A stretch of 64,000 nt of DNA from Geomonas subterranea (GTDB taxonomy: Bacteria; Desulfobacterota; Desulfuromonadia; Geobacterales; Geobacteraceae): the NCBI RefSeq assembly GCF_019063845.1, contig NZ_CP077683.1, positions 2,108,001 to 2,172,000 of the forward strand, given 5' to 3'. The position numbers and the translations under genes were made by a program. Below, one piece after another: positions 56,424 to 64,000 of this stretch (within the stretch, counting starts at the first letter, position 1; every line of letters starts with the position of its first letter). Under the pieces are notes generated by a model. The model saw only the letters and a list, made by a program, of their open reading frames with translations. It was not told the DNA's origin and searched no databases.

Positions 56424-56571
56424 CCCGGAGTTGTCGGCACAGTAGATGGTGAGCTGTCTCGGAAGATGAACGCGAGAGGAGAGCGCGAAGATGTGAGGGA
56501 GATGCAGGGGGGGCGACGGTCAAGCCTCTCGCGGGGCAGGAGGCTTTTCGGCGATCGTCAAGGGGGCGGGA

Positions 56572-56766
56572 TCAGGCAGTGGCGTGCCTTCTCTCGACTC
56601 CGCTGTACCGCTCGCGGCGCGGGGCACGTATCGGGTCAACCCCGATGCGGACCCATCCGGACGTGCGCCTGAAGCTGGAAATGGCGCCGGACTGGATTAG
56701 AGACTCCAGCATGAAGTCTTTGACGTAGTCGTATTTGTCGTCGGCGTAGTTGACCTGAATGAGCAT
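56572..56766 (-). CDS. Small orphan protein
   Basis: This 64-residue protein starts MLIQVNYADDKYDYVKDFML and ends RRERYSGVERRHATA. GGAGGACGC lies before the ATG. It is compact and charged, without signal or membrane segment. The Arg-rich C-terminus could touch nucleic acid or a nucleotide. I do not recognise a named family, though the text looks well conserved rather than random. Confidence 0.6.
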   Translation of the reverse strand: MLIQVNYADDKYDYVKDFMLESLIQSGAISSFRRTSGWVRIGVDPIRAPRRERYSGVERRHATA

Positions 56767-56918
56767 TGCGTCCTCCATACCACGAGATGGGTCCCGCGCT
56801 GTTGTGTCAAGCGAGGTGCGACCTGTTGCCACAAGATCAAAACTTTAACACAGCCCTCTTAAAAAGTCCAAATCCTAAACCCTGAAAAATGCCGGTTATG
56901 CCGCCCATGAAACAGTAA

Positions 56919-56948
56919 CAGGGGAAAACCGGTCGGCTTTCCCCTGTA
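56919..56948 (-). terminator. Hairpin behind speA
   Basis: ACAGGGGAAA pairs perfectly with TTTCCCCTGT over 10 bp around a 10-nt loop, 43 bp past the speA stop. The T-run is short. Confidence 0.6.
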
Positions 56949-56990
56949 CAGTATCGACAGCAAAAAATGGAACTTTAAAAAAAGTTGAAA

Positions 56991-58898
56991 CTATTCGCCG
57001 AGGTAGGTGTAGGACTGCAGCGTCTTGTCCAGGAGTTCCAGGAAGTGGCTGCTCTCCTCGATGGAAACCTTCTGCAGCGAGACGTCCTTCTCCAGGTTGT
57101 TCCTGACACGCTTCAGTATCTCCTGGGCGTCGTACTGCACGTACTTCAGGCTCTCCCAGGTCGCGTCGCCGGTGATGACCGTATCGATCTTGTAGTTGGT
57201 CTTCTTGTTGAAGGTGATGTGCACGGCGTTGGTGTCGCCGAACAGGTTGTGCATGTCCCCCAGGATCTCCTGATAGGCGCCGATCAGGAAGAAGCCGATG
57301 TAGTACTGCTCGTCCCCCTTGATCTTGTGCAGCGGCAGCGCCTTGGTCCTGCCGTTCTCCCCCACGAAGCTGGTGATCTCGCCGTCGGAGTCGCAGGTGA
57401 TGTCCGCGATGGAGGCCAGGACGTCCGGCTTCTCGTCCAGGCGCTGGATCGGGACGATCGGGAAGAGCTGGTCGATGGCCCACGAGTCCGGGATGGACTG
57501 GAACAGCGAGAAGTTGGCGAAGTAGGTCTGCCTGAGGCTCAGCTGGAAGTTCTGCAGCTCGTCCGGGATCGGCTTCATCTTCTCGACGATGGAGTTGATC
57601 TTCCTGATGATCTTCGAGTAGATCCACTCCGCGTTGGCGCGCTCGGCCATGTTCAGGTAGCCCAGGTTGAAGAGGCTCACCGACTCCTGGATCAGCTGGA
57701 TGGTGTCGTGGTAGTCCTCACGCAAAGAGTGCTTGTCGATGCTCTTGTAGATGTCGACCAGCTTCTTGACCGTCGGGGACATTTTCTCCGTCTCGGTGAG
57801 AATGAACTCGAAGTCCGGCATGAGCGTCTGGGTGTTGTTGTTCAGGACGTCGGTGATCAGCACCGAGTAGTGCGCGACCGTGGCGCGCCCCGACTCGGAG
57901 ATGATGTTCGGGCACGGTACGCCGGCGTCGTCACAGATGTTCTTCACCTGGTAGATGACGTCATTGGCGTACTCCTCGAGCGAGTAGTTGACGCTGGAGA
58001 AGTAGCTCGACTTGGAACCGTCGTAGTCGACGCCCAACCCCCCGCCGATGTCCAGGAACTCGAGGTCGACGCCCAGTTTCCTCATCTCTGCGTAGATCCT
58101 GGTCCCTTCGATCAGGGCGTTCTTGATCTTGTCGATCTTGGTGATCTGGCTCCCCACGTGGAAGTGGAGCAGCTTCACCGTGTTCAGCATGCCGTTTTCA
58201 CGCAGCATGTCGATGGCGGCGATGATCTCGGATATGCGCAGGCCGAACTTGGCATCCTCGCCGCCGGAGGTGGACCACTTGCCGATTCCCTTCGAGGAGA
58301 GCTTGACGCGGATGCCGAGCTTCGGGGTGATGCCGGTGCGCTTGGCGACCTCGACGATCTTCTCCAGTTCGAAGAGCTTCTCCACCACGATGGTGATGTC
58401 GTAGCCGACGCGGGTGGCGAAGAGGACGGTCTCGATGAACTCGGTGTCCTTGTAGCCGTTGCAGATGATGGGGAGGTTGCTCCCGGTCACCATGGAGATG
58501 GCCGCCACCAGTTCCGGCTTGGAGCCGACCTCGAGGCCGATGTTGTACTTCTTGCCGAAGTTGGCGATCGCCTCCACCACCTGGCGCTGCTGGTTCACCT
58601 TTATCGGGTAGAAGGTCTGGTACTTGGCCGGGTAGTTGTTGTCGTGAATCGCGTTCTTGAACACGCGGCTGATGGAGGCGATGCGCCCCTCCAGGATGTT
58701 CATGAAGCGCAGCAGGATCGGCGGCTTGATCTTCCTCTTGATCAGGTCGTCGACCAGCACCTTGAGATCGATGGAGTATTTTGAATTGGGGGTCGGATGC
58801 ACGCAGACGTTGCCCTTCTTGTTGACTGAGAAGAGTTCCGCGCCCCAGTTATCGATGTTGTAGATCTTCGAGGAATCGTTGATGGTCCATTTAGCCAT
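56991..58898 (-). CDS. speA: Biosynthetic arginine decarboxylase
   Basis: This 635-residue PLP enzyme of the alanine-racemase fold decarboxylates arginine to agmatine. Visible are the PLP lysine region (KYQTFYPIKVNQQRQVVEAI), LLHFHVGSQITKI, EFLDIGGGLGVDYDGSKS, and ISESGRATVAHYSVLITDVL. The length fits SpeA. It is the last gene of the polyamine operon, 42 bp after nspC. The enzymes that turn agmatine into putrescine are not in this window. Confidence 0.95.
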   Translation of the reverse strand: MAKWTINDSSKIYNIDNWGAELFSVNKKGNVCVHPTPNSKYSIDLKVLVDDLIKRKIKPPILLRFMNILEGRIASISRVFKNAIHDNNYPAKYQTFYPIKVNQQRQVVEAIANFGKKYNIGLEVGSKPELVAAISMVTGSNLPIICNGYKDTEFIETVLFATRVGYDITIVVEKLFELEKIVEVAKRTGITPKLGIRVKLSSKGIGKWSTSGGEDAKFGLRISEIIAAIDMLRENGMLNTVKLLHFHVGSQITKIDKIKNALIEGTRIYAEMRKLGVDLEFLDIGGGLGVDYDGSKSSYFSSVNYSLEEYANDVIYQVKNICDDAGVPCPNIISESGRATVAHYSVLITDVLNNNTQTLMPDFEFILTETEKMSPTVKKLVDIYKSIDKHSLREDYHDTIQLIQESVSLFNLGYLNMAERANAEWIYSKIIRKINSIVEKMKPIPDELQNFQLSLRQTYFANFSLFQSIPDSWAIDQLFPIVPIQRLDEKPDVLASIADITCDSDGEITSFVGENGRTKALPLHKIKGDEQYYIGFFLIGAYQEILGDMHNLFGDTNAVHITFNKKTNYKIDTVITGDATWESLKYVQYDAQEILKRVRNNLEKDVSLQKVSIEESSHFLELLDKTLQSYTYLGE

Positions 58899-58940
58899 TT
58901 TCAGTTCACCATGTTCAGCAAAGTGGGATGTTGACAGTCA

Positions 58941-60095
58941 TCACGACAGACGGTTCTTGAAATCTTCGTAGCCGAAGCTGCGCACGACGCGCAATTCCCC
59001 GGTCTGCGGCTCATAGGTACAGATATGCGGATGTTGGATGCCGTTGAACATGGTCGTTTTGACCATGGTGTAGTGCGACATGTCCAGGAAGGCGAGCTTC
59101 TCCCCCGGGACCAGCTCGTGGTCGAAGGACCAGTCGCCGATGACGTCACCCGCAAGGCACGACGGCCCGCCCAGGCGGTAGTCGTGCGCCTTCTCCCCCG
59201 GCAGGAACCCGGCCTCTATCTCGGGGCGGTAAGGCATCTCCAGGATGTCGGGCATATGGCAGGTGGCCGAGACGTCCAGGATGGCGATATCCGCCTCGTT
59301 GCGCACCACGTCCAGCACCTCGGAGACCAGGATGCCGGTGCCGATGGCGATGGCCTCGCCCGGCTCCAGGTAGACCTCGAGGCCGTACTTCTCACGGTAG
59401 TAGCACACCAGCTCCACCAGCGCGTCGATGTCGTACCCCTCGCGGGTGATGTGGTGACCGCCCCCCAGGTTCAGCCACTTCATGCGCGGCAGGAACTCCC
59501 CGAAATTCTCCTCGAAGGCCTTGGAGGTCCGCTCCAGGGGTTCGAAGAGCTGCTCGCACAGGGTGTGGAAATGGAGCCCTTCCACGCCGGAGAGCGACTT
59601 GCCGTCGAACTCGGAGCGCAGGATGCCCAGGCGCGACTTGGGCGCCGCCGGGTCGTAGATCGGCGTGTGACCCTCGGAGTGCCCGGGGTTCACCCGGAGA
59701 CCGATCGACACCTGGCCGGCGTACCGCTCCCACATGGGGCGGAAGCGCTCCAGCTGGTTGAAGGAGTTGAACACCAGGTGGTTGGAGGTGGTGAGCAGCT
59801 CCGCCACGTCGCTTTCCTTGAAGGCGGCTGAAAAGCTGTGCACCTCCTTGCCGAACTCCTCGCGACCAAGGCGCGCCTCCCAGGGGGAGCTGGCGCAGAT
59901 CCCGTGCAGCGTCTGGGCGATGACCGGGAAGACGCTCCACATGGAAAACGCCTTCAGCGCCAGAAGGATCTTGGCGCCGCTGCGCTTTTGCACCTCGTCG
60001 AGTATGGCCAGGTTGTGGCGCAGCCGCCCCAGGTCGACCACGAAGGCCGGCGACGGGGCGAGCCGCGTCATCTCTTCCACGTGCAGTCTGGTCAC
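58941..60095 (-). CDS. nspC: Carboxynorspermidine/carboxyspermidine decarboxylase
   Basis: This 384-residue PLP-dependent decarboxylase of the alanine-racemase fold has its PLP lysine in ILLALKAFSMWSVF. Further motifs are LHFHTLCEQLFEP, WLNLGGGHHITREGYD, VYLEPGEAIAIGTG, and the dimer-site GGPSCLAGDVIGDW. It removes the carboxyl group from carboxy(nor)spermidine to give (nor)spermidine. The GTG start directly follows the stop of the dehydrogenase gene. Confidence 0.95.
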   Translation of the reverse strand: MTRLHVEEMTRLAPSPAFVVDLGRLRHNLAILDEVQKRSGAKILLALKAFSMWSVFPVIAQTLHGICASSPWEARLGREEFGKEVHSFSAAFKESDVAELLTTSNHLVFNSFNQLERFRPMWERYAGQVSIGLRVNPGHSEGHTPIYDPAAPKSRLGILRSEFDGKSLSGVEGLHFHTLCEQLFEPLERTSKAFEENFGEFLPRMKWLNLGGGHHITREGYDIDALVELVCYYREKYGLEVYLEPGEAIAIGTGILVSEVLDVVRNEADIAILDVSATCHMPDILEMPYRPEIEAGFLPGEKAHDYRLGGPSCLAGDVIGDWSFDHELVPGEKLAFLDMSHYTMVKTTMFNGIQHPHICTYEPQTGELRVVRSFGYEDFKNRLS

Positions 60096-61292
60096 TTACA
60101 GTTCCGCCCAGTCGCCACCGTCGACTACCACGGTGGGGAGCCCCATGGGGCCCAGGGTCTCTATGAACGCCTCCGGATCGAACTGCTCCATGTTGAACAC
60201 ACCTTCGCCGCGCCACTTGCCGGTCAGCATCATGATGGCGCCCACCACGGCGGGGACGCCGGTGGTGTAGCTGATGGCCTGGCTCTTCACCTCGCGGTAG
60301 CACGCCTCGTGGTCGCAGATGTTGTAGATGTAGACCTGCTTGCGCTTGCCGTCCTTGATGCCGCGGGCGATGACGCCGATGCAGGTGCGCCCCTTGGTCA
60401 GCGGACCGAGGCTGCCGGGGTCCGGCAGAACCGCTTTCAGGAACTGCAGCGGCACGATCTTCTGTCCGTTGAACTCCACTTCGTCGATGCGGGTCATGCC
60501 GACATTCTGCAGCACCTCGAGGTGCTTTAAGTAGTTGTCCGAGAAGGTCATCCAGAACTGCGCCTTCTTGATGGTCGGGATGTGCTTGACCAGCGATTCC
60601 ATCTCCTCGTGGTACATGCGGTAGATGTTCATCGGGCCGATGCCGTCCGGGAAGTCGAAGACGCGCTTGGTGGCAAGCGGAGCGGTCTCGACCCAGTCGC
60701 CCTTCTCCCAGTGACGGCAGGGAGCGGTCACCTCGCGGATGTTGATCTCCGGGTTGAAGTTGGTGGCGAAAGGCTGGCCGTGGTTGCCGGCGTTGGCGTC
60801 GATGATGTCGATCTCGTGCACCTCGTCCAGGTACTTCTTCGCCGCGAGGGCGGTGTAGACGTTGGTGACGCCCGGGTCGAAGCCGGAGCCGAGCAGTGCC
60901 ATGAGCCCCTGCTCCTTGAAGCGGTCATGGTAGGCCCACTGCCAGCTGTACTCGAACTTCGCGGTATCGAGCGGCTCGTAGTTGGCGGTATCCAGGTAGT
61001 CCACGCCGGTCGCCAGGCAGGCGTCCATGATGGTCAGGTCCTGGTACGGCAGCGCCACGTTGATGACGAGCTTCGGTTGCTCGCGTTTGATCAGCGCGAT
61101 CAGCTCGGGCACGTTGTCGGCGTCCACCTGGGCGGTGCCGATCGGGAACTCTATCTGGTCCGCTATGGCGCGGCACTTGGATTCGGTGCGGGAAGCGAGG
61201 GTAATGGCGGTGATCACGCCGGTTGCCTGGGCACACTTGTGGGTAACTACCCCACCTACACCGCCTGCGCCGATAATCAATACTTTGCTCAT
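60096..61292 (-). CDS. Carboxynorspermidine/carboxyspermidine dehydrogenase
   Basis: This 398-residue enzyme of the saccharopine-dehydrogenase fold has the NADPH-binding start KVLIIGAGGVGGVVTHKCAQ, then VINVALPYQDLTIMDACLAT and ALLGSGFDPGVTNVYTALAA. It condenses putrescine or diaminopropane with aspartate semialdehyde and reduces the product, giving the substrate of NspC. AGAGGAGAGC precedes the ATG. Product length (spermidine or norspermidine) is not decided by sequence. Confidence 0.94.
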   Translation of the reverse strand: MSKVLIIGAGGVGGVVTHKCAQATGVITAITLASRTESKCRAIADQIEFPIGTAQVDADNVPELIALIKREQPKLVINVALPYQDLTIMDACLATGVDYLDTANYEPLDTAKFEYSWQWAYHDRFKEQGLMALLGSGFDPGVTNVYTALAAKKYLDEVHEIDIIDANAGNHGQPFATNFNPEINIREVTAPCRHWEKGDWVETAPLATKRVFDFPDGIGPMNIYRMYHEEMESLVKHIPTIKKAQFWMTFSDNYLKHLEVLQNVGMTRIDEVEFNGQKIVPLQFLKAVLPDPGSLGPLTKGRTCIGVIARGIKDGKRKQVYIYNICDHEACYREVKSQAISYTTGVPAVVGAIMMLTGKWRGEGVFNMEQFDPEAFIETLGPMGLPTVVVDGGDWAEL

Positions 61293-61311
61293 TTGACTAG
61301 CTCTCCTCTTA

Positions 61312-61857
61312 TCAATAGTAAAATGTCGGGGGTGTCACAACCCAGAGCAGCTTCGCCGCGCTCTTCCCTACATTTTTAACTGTATGTTTGCGGTCCGAGG
61401 AGAAGTAAAAACACTCCCCCTTGTCCACCGTGTACAGCTTGTCATCCAGCCGCAGCTGCACCTTCCCGGAGATGACGAAACCGAACTCCTCGCCCTCGTG
61501 GATGGGCTGTTCGTCCATCTCGCCGCCGGGATCGAGCGTCACCAGCACCGGGTCCATCTCGCGGTTCTGTGCGCCGGGCACCAGGAGTTCCACCTTGACG
61601 TTGTCGCCATCGTCCGTCGCCTGCACCCGGGCATCTTTTCCGAACACGATGTCCTGGTCGACTTCCTCGCTGAAGAACTCCTGCATGCTGATGCCCAGAA
61701 CGTCGACGATGTCCTTCAGCGTCGCAATGGACGGTGACGTCGCATCGTTCTCCAGCTGCGAGATGAAGCCCTTGGTCAGATCGGCGCGGCTGGCCAGCTC
61801 TTCCTGAGTAAGCGAATTGGCCATCCTCAGCCTCTTCAACCTCTCACCGATTTTCAA
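61312..61857 (-). CDS. XRE-cupin transcriptional regulator of the polyamine operon
   Basis: This 181-residue protein has an XRE helix-turn-helix (KRLRMANSLTQEELASRADL, TKGFISQLENDATSPSIATL) and a C-terminal cupin barrel (PIHEGEEFGFVISGKVQLRL, GECFYFSSDRKHTVKNVG) as in PuuR-type regulators. The cupin probably senses a polyamine or amino acid. The start is TTG 61857 with GGAGG 4 nt upstream. It is first in the operon, 20 bp before the dehydrogenase, with a palindrome over its promoter, so it likely controls itself and the pathway. Confidence 0.9.
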   Translation of the reverse strand: MKIGERLKRLRMANSLTQEELASRADLTKGFISQLENDATSPSIATLKDIVDVLGISMQEFFSEEVDQDIVFGKDARVQATDDGDNVKVELLVPGAQNREMDPVLVTLDPGGEMDEQPIHEGEEFGFVISGKVQLRLDDKLYTVDKGECFYFSSDRKHTVKNVGKSAAKLLWVVTPPTFYY

Positions 61858-61868
61858 GTGTCCTCCCC

Positions 61869-61887
61869 GGTTTAGTACCAGTAAACC
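61869..61887 (-). promoter_or_regulatory. Candidate operator of the XRE-cupin operon
   Basis: GGTTTA and TAAACC flank GTACCAG in a 19-bp inverted repeat just upstream of the TTG start. A weaker copy (GTTTAGTAATGGTATAC) lies at 61936-61952. The rest of 61888-62240 has no gene and also carries the folD promoter. Confidence 0.55.
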
Positions 61888-62240
61888 TTTTGTATTTTGG
61901 CAATGTATTGCGTTGCCAGTTTTTTGTCAACAAAAAGTTTAGTAATGGTATACTTCCTGTTTAACATTTAACACTCATTAATGTTTCACCCACGGCAATC
62001 CATCGATTTTATGCAGACTTAGACGGTGCCCAGGGCCAAAGAAACCGTATACAGATACCCCGGGAACCCGCCTTGAAAGGCCTTGATCCGATGATCCATC
62101 TCACCCGCTGAAGCCGCCTTAACGTATACCGGTTCTCGCTAACTAGCTGTTGAGCCGTGACTTTTTTTGTGTTACTACTCGTTGATCGGCATCCGTCCCC
62201 CTCCTCCGTGCCGAGGCAAACTCCAGACAGAGGAATCCGC

Positions 62241-63113
62241 ATGAATCTTTTAGATGGCAAGAAATGCGCAGACAGCCTGATCGCGGGGATCGCGAAGCAG
62301 GTCGCGCGCCACGTCGACGCGGGGCTCAGGAAACCGCACATGACGGTGATCCTGGTGGGAAACCACGCCCCCAGCGAGTCCTACGTCAAATCGAAGATCA
62401 CCACCTGCTCGCTCTCGGGCTTCGACAGCAACCTGATCCGCCTCCCCGAGTCCGTCACCGAAAAGGAGCTCCTGGCCCTGATCGCCGGGATCAACGAAGA
62501 CAACTCCACCGACGGCGTCATCGTGCAGCTCCCGCTCCCCAAGCAGATCAACGCCCAGCGCGTCATCAACGCGATCTCCCCGGAGAAGGACATCGACGGG
62601 TTCCACCCCACCAACTTCGGGCGCATGGCCTTGGGGCAGAAGGCGTTCCGCCCCGCGACCGCCTACGGCATCTGCAAGCTGCTCCAGTTCTACCAGGTGC
62701 CGGTAGCCGGCAGGCACTGCGTGGTCATCGGGCGCTCCAACATCGTCGGCAAGCCCATCTCCATCATGCTCTCCAACGACTTCGACATCGGCAACGCCAC
62801 GGTGACGCTGACCCACATCGAGACCCCGCGCGAACTGCTGCTCGATGAAACCCGCCGTGCCGACATCGTCATAGTCGCCGTCGGCATCCCCGGTTTCGTG
62901 ACGCCCGACATGGTGAAGGATGGTGTCACCCTGATCGACGTCGGCATCAACCGCCTCGAGAACGGCAAGCTGGTCGGCGACGTCGCCTTCGACGCAGTCG
63001 CACCCAAGTGCGAGTGGATCACCCCGGTTCCCGGCGGCGTCGGTCGCATGACCGTGGCCGCGCTGATGATCAACACGCTCGCCGCCTACCAGAACAACTT
63101 CGAGCTGGCTTAA
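62241..63113 (+). CDS. folD: Bifunctional methylenetetrahydrofolate dehydrogenase/cyclohydrolase
   Basis: This 290-residue enzyme interconverts 5,10-methylene- and 10-formyl-tetrahydrofolate. Visible are [20 protein letters not shown] (with the catalytic Lys region), [60 protein letters not shown], and [20 protein letters not shown]. The start at 62241 ([12 protein letters not shown]) has AGAGGAAT upstream. Confidence 0.96.
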   Translation: MNLLDGKKCADSLIAGIAKQVARHVDAGLRKPHMTVILVGNHAPSESYVKSKITTCSLSGFDSNLIRLPESVTEKELLALIAGINEDNSTDGVIVQLPLPKQINAQRVINAISPEKDIDGFHPTNFGRMALGQKAFRPATAYGICKLLQFYQVPVAGRHCVVIGRSNIVGKPISIMLSNDFDIGNATVTLTHIETPRELLLDETRRADIVIVAVGIPGFVTPDMVKDGVTLIDVGINRLENGKLVGDVAFDAVAPKCEWITPVPGGVGRMTVAALMINTLAAYQNNFELA

Positions 63114-63121
63114 CCCACTCA

Positions 63122-63250
63122 CCTGTCCCCCCTTCCCTCTCCCGCTGGGAGAGGTTGCCCGAAGGCCGGGTGAGGGAGCCGTGTGCTGCTGCAATCTCAC
63201 TTCGTAGCGATGCCCTCACCCCGCCCCTCTCCGGTGGGAGAGGGAGTTTG
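63122..63250. repeat. GAGAGGG-type inverted repeat pair behind folD
   Basis: TCCCTCTCCCGCTGGGAGAG, then GGCCGGGTGAGGG, is followed about 60 bp later by CCCTCACCCCGCCCCTCTCC and GTGGGAGAGGGAG. This is the fifth location of this family in the window. Confidence 0.75.
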
Positions 63251-63263
63251 CGCGACGTCGGTA

Positions 63264-63301
63264 TAAAAAAAGGGTCCCGGCATTTGCGCCGGGACCCTTT
63301 T
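63264..63301. terminator. Bidirectional terminator between folD and the Dcu gene
   Basis: AGGGTCCCGGC and its complement form an 11-bp stem around ATTTGC, with a run of A before and TTTT after. Confidence 0.93.
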
Positions 63302-63360
63302 CCGTTTCCCCTCGTTTTTTTCTTATCCTGCCGTTATCCCTTTCATCCCCTTCATCCCGG

Positions 63361-64000
63361 TTAAAGAAGGACCTGCGAGATGGTGTAGGCGACCACGGTG
63401 GAGACGCCCACGCCGATCAATCCCGGGATCATGAAGCTGTGGTTCAGGAGATACTTCCCGATCCTGGTGGTGCCGGTGCGGTCCATGTTGATGGCCGCCA
63501 GGTCGCTCGGGTAGAAGGCGAAGAAGAAGTACGCGTAGCTTGCCGGCAGCAGCCCGAGGAGCAGCGGGATGGGGAGCCCCAGGGCCAGCCCCAGCGGGAG
63601 GGTGATGGCGAGAGTCGCCGCCTGGCTCTTCACGAAGGCGGAGATGCAGAAGGTGGCGATGGCGAAGGTCCAGGGGGCCATCTTGACCATGATGCCGATG
63701 TTGTCGATCAGGTATTTTTTGTTCGCGCTGATGAAGGTATCGCTCATCCATGCGATGCCGAAGATGGAGACGACCGCGATCATGCCGGCGATGAAGACGC
63801 TCGAATGGGCGATGTCCTTCGCCTTGACCTTGGCGGCGAAGAGGATGAAGGCGCCGTAGGCAAGCATGATGAACTGAACCACGGTGGTCATCGGAATCGG
63901 TTTCTTGTCGGCTGCCAGGGGGAGGAGCCACGGACAGCTCGCCATCAGGATGATGGTGCCGACACCGGCGAAGAAGAGCGCCACGGAGACCTTGGCGACG
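63361..64000 (-). CDS. Anaerobic C4-dicarboxylate transporter (DcuA/DcuB family), C-terminal part, cut by window edge
   Basis: The visible 213 residues are the C-terminal half of a Dcu-family carrier: several membrane helices, ALGLPIPLLLGLLPASYAYF, FFAFYPSDLAAINMDRTGTT, and NHSFMIPGLIGVGVSTVVAY at the end. These carriers exchange fumarate, succinate, malate or aspartate. The gene starts beyond 64000. It reads towards folD. Confidence 0.88.
   Translation of the reverse strand, partial: VAKVSVALFFAGVGTIILMASCPWLLPLAADKKPIPMTTVVQFIMLAYGAFILFAAKVKAKDIAHSSVFIAGMIAVVSIFGIAWMSDTFISANKKYLIDNIGIMVKMAPWTFAIATFCISAFVKSQAATLAITLPLGLALGLPIPLLLGLLPASYAYFFFAFYPSDLAAINMDRTGTTRIGKYLLNHSFMIPGLIGVGVSTVVAYTISQVLL

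Overview
The window looks like a chromosome segment from the Geobacteraceae (Geobacter, Citrifermentans or Geomonas type; Desulfuromonadota). Signs are the korDABC 2-oxoacid:ferredoxin oxidoreductase next to icd and mdh, a carboxynorspermidine-type polyamine operon, a lactate/glycolate oxidation cluster with LutABC-type proteins, a DcuA/B-type C4-dicarboxylate carrier, a perfect sigma-54 promoter -24 element, and a generally high GC content. The genus is inferred from gene content; no database was searched.

Left part (1-14.4 kb). At the left edge, all on the minus strand, are a B12-binding radical SAM protein, a second radical SAM protein with unusual cysteine spacing, a class I methyltransferase, and a truncated sulfite reductase-like gene. 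Next is a heavy-metal RND efflux operon, TolC-CusB-CusA plus a small periplasmic protein. CusA keeps the three copper-binding methionines. Its likely regulators follow: an NtrC-type response regulator, a histidine kinase, a DUF2318 lipoprotein, and a divergent ZraP/Spy-like periplasmic protein.

Accessory region (about 14.7-22.2 kb). This part is lower in GC and carries two tyrosine recombinases, an XRE regulator, several short orphan ORFs, an excisionase-like protein and a decayed chemoreceptor tail. It ends beside an initiator tRNA-fMet. Two non-coding objects stand out. One is a nine-copy AACCA(C/T) array phased with the DNA helix (16.80-16.89 kb). The other is a gene-free stretch of about 830 bp dense with hairpins and nested inverted repeats (18.1-18.9 kb).

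Housekeeping and metabolism (22.2-45 kb). Here lie rlmB, pyrF, proS and ispG, separated by palindromic intergenic repeats. They are followed by an isochorismatase-family gene whose 3' end has been tandemly duplicated, an amidohydrolase, a PEBP protein, an rlmD-like methyltransferase, a CCA-adding enzyme and an HD-GYP phosphodiesterase. The TCA block korDABC / mdh / icd and a LysM lipoprotein with aspS complete this part.

Lactate and polyamine part (45-64 kb). A GntR/FadR regulator, GlcF/GlcD-type oxidase, LrgAB and a lactate permease run leftward. Divergent from them are lutC and a fused lutB-lutA. Next come a small membrane protein behind a sigma-54 promoter, a YceI protein and a tiny orphan protein. 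An XRE-cupin regulator heads a polyamine operon (carboxynorspermidine dehydrogenase, nspC, speA). The window ends with folD and the C-terminus of a Dcu carrier.
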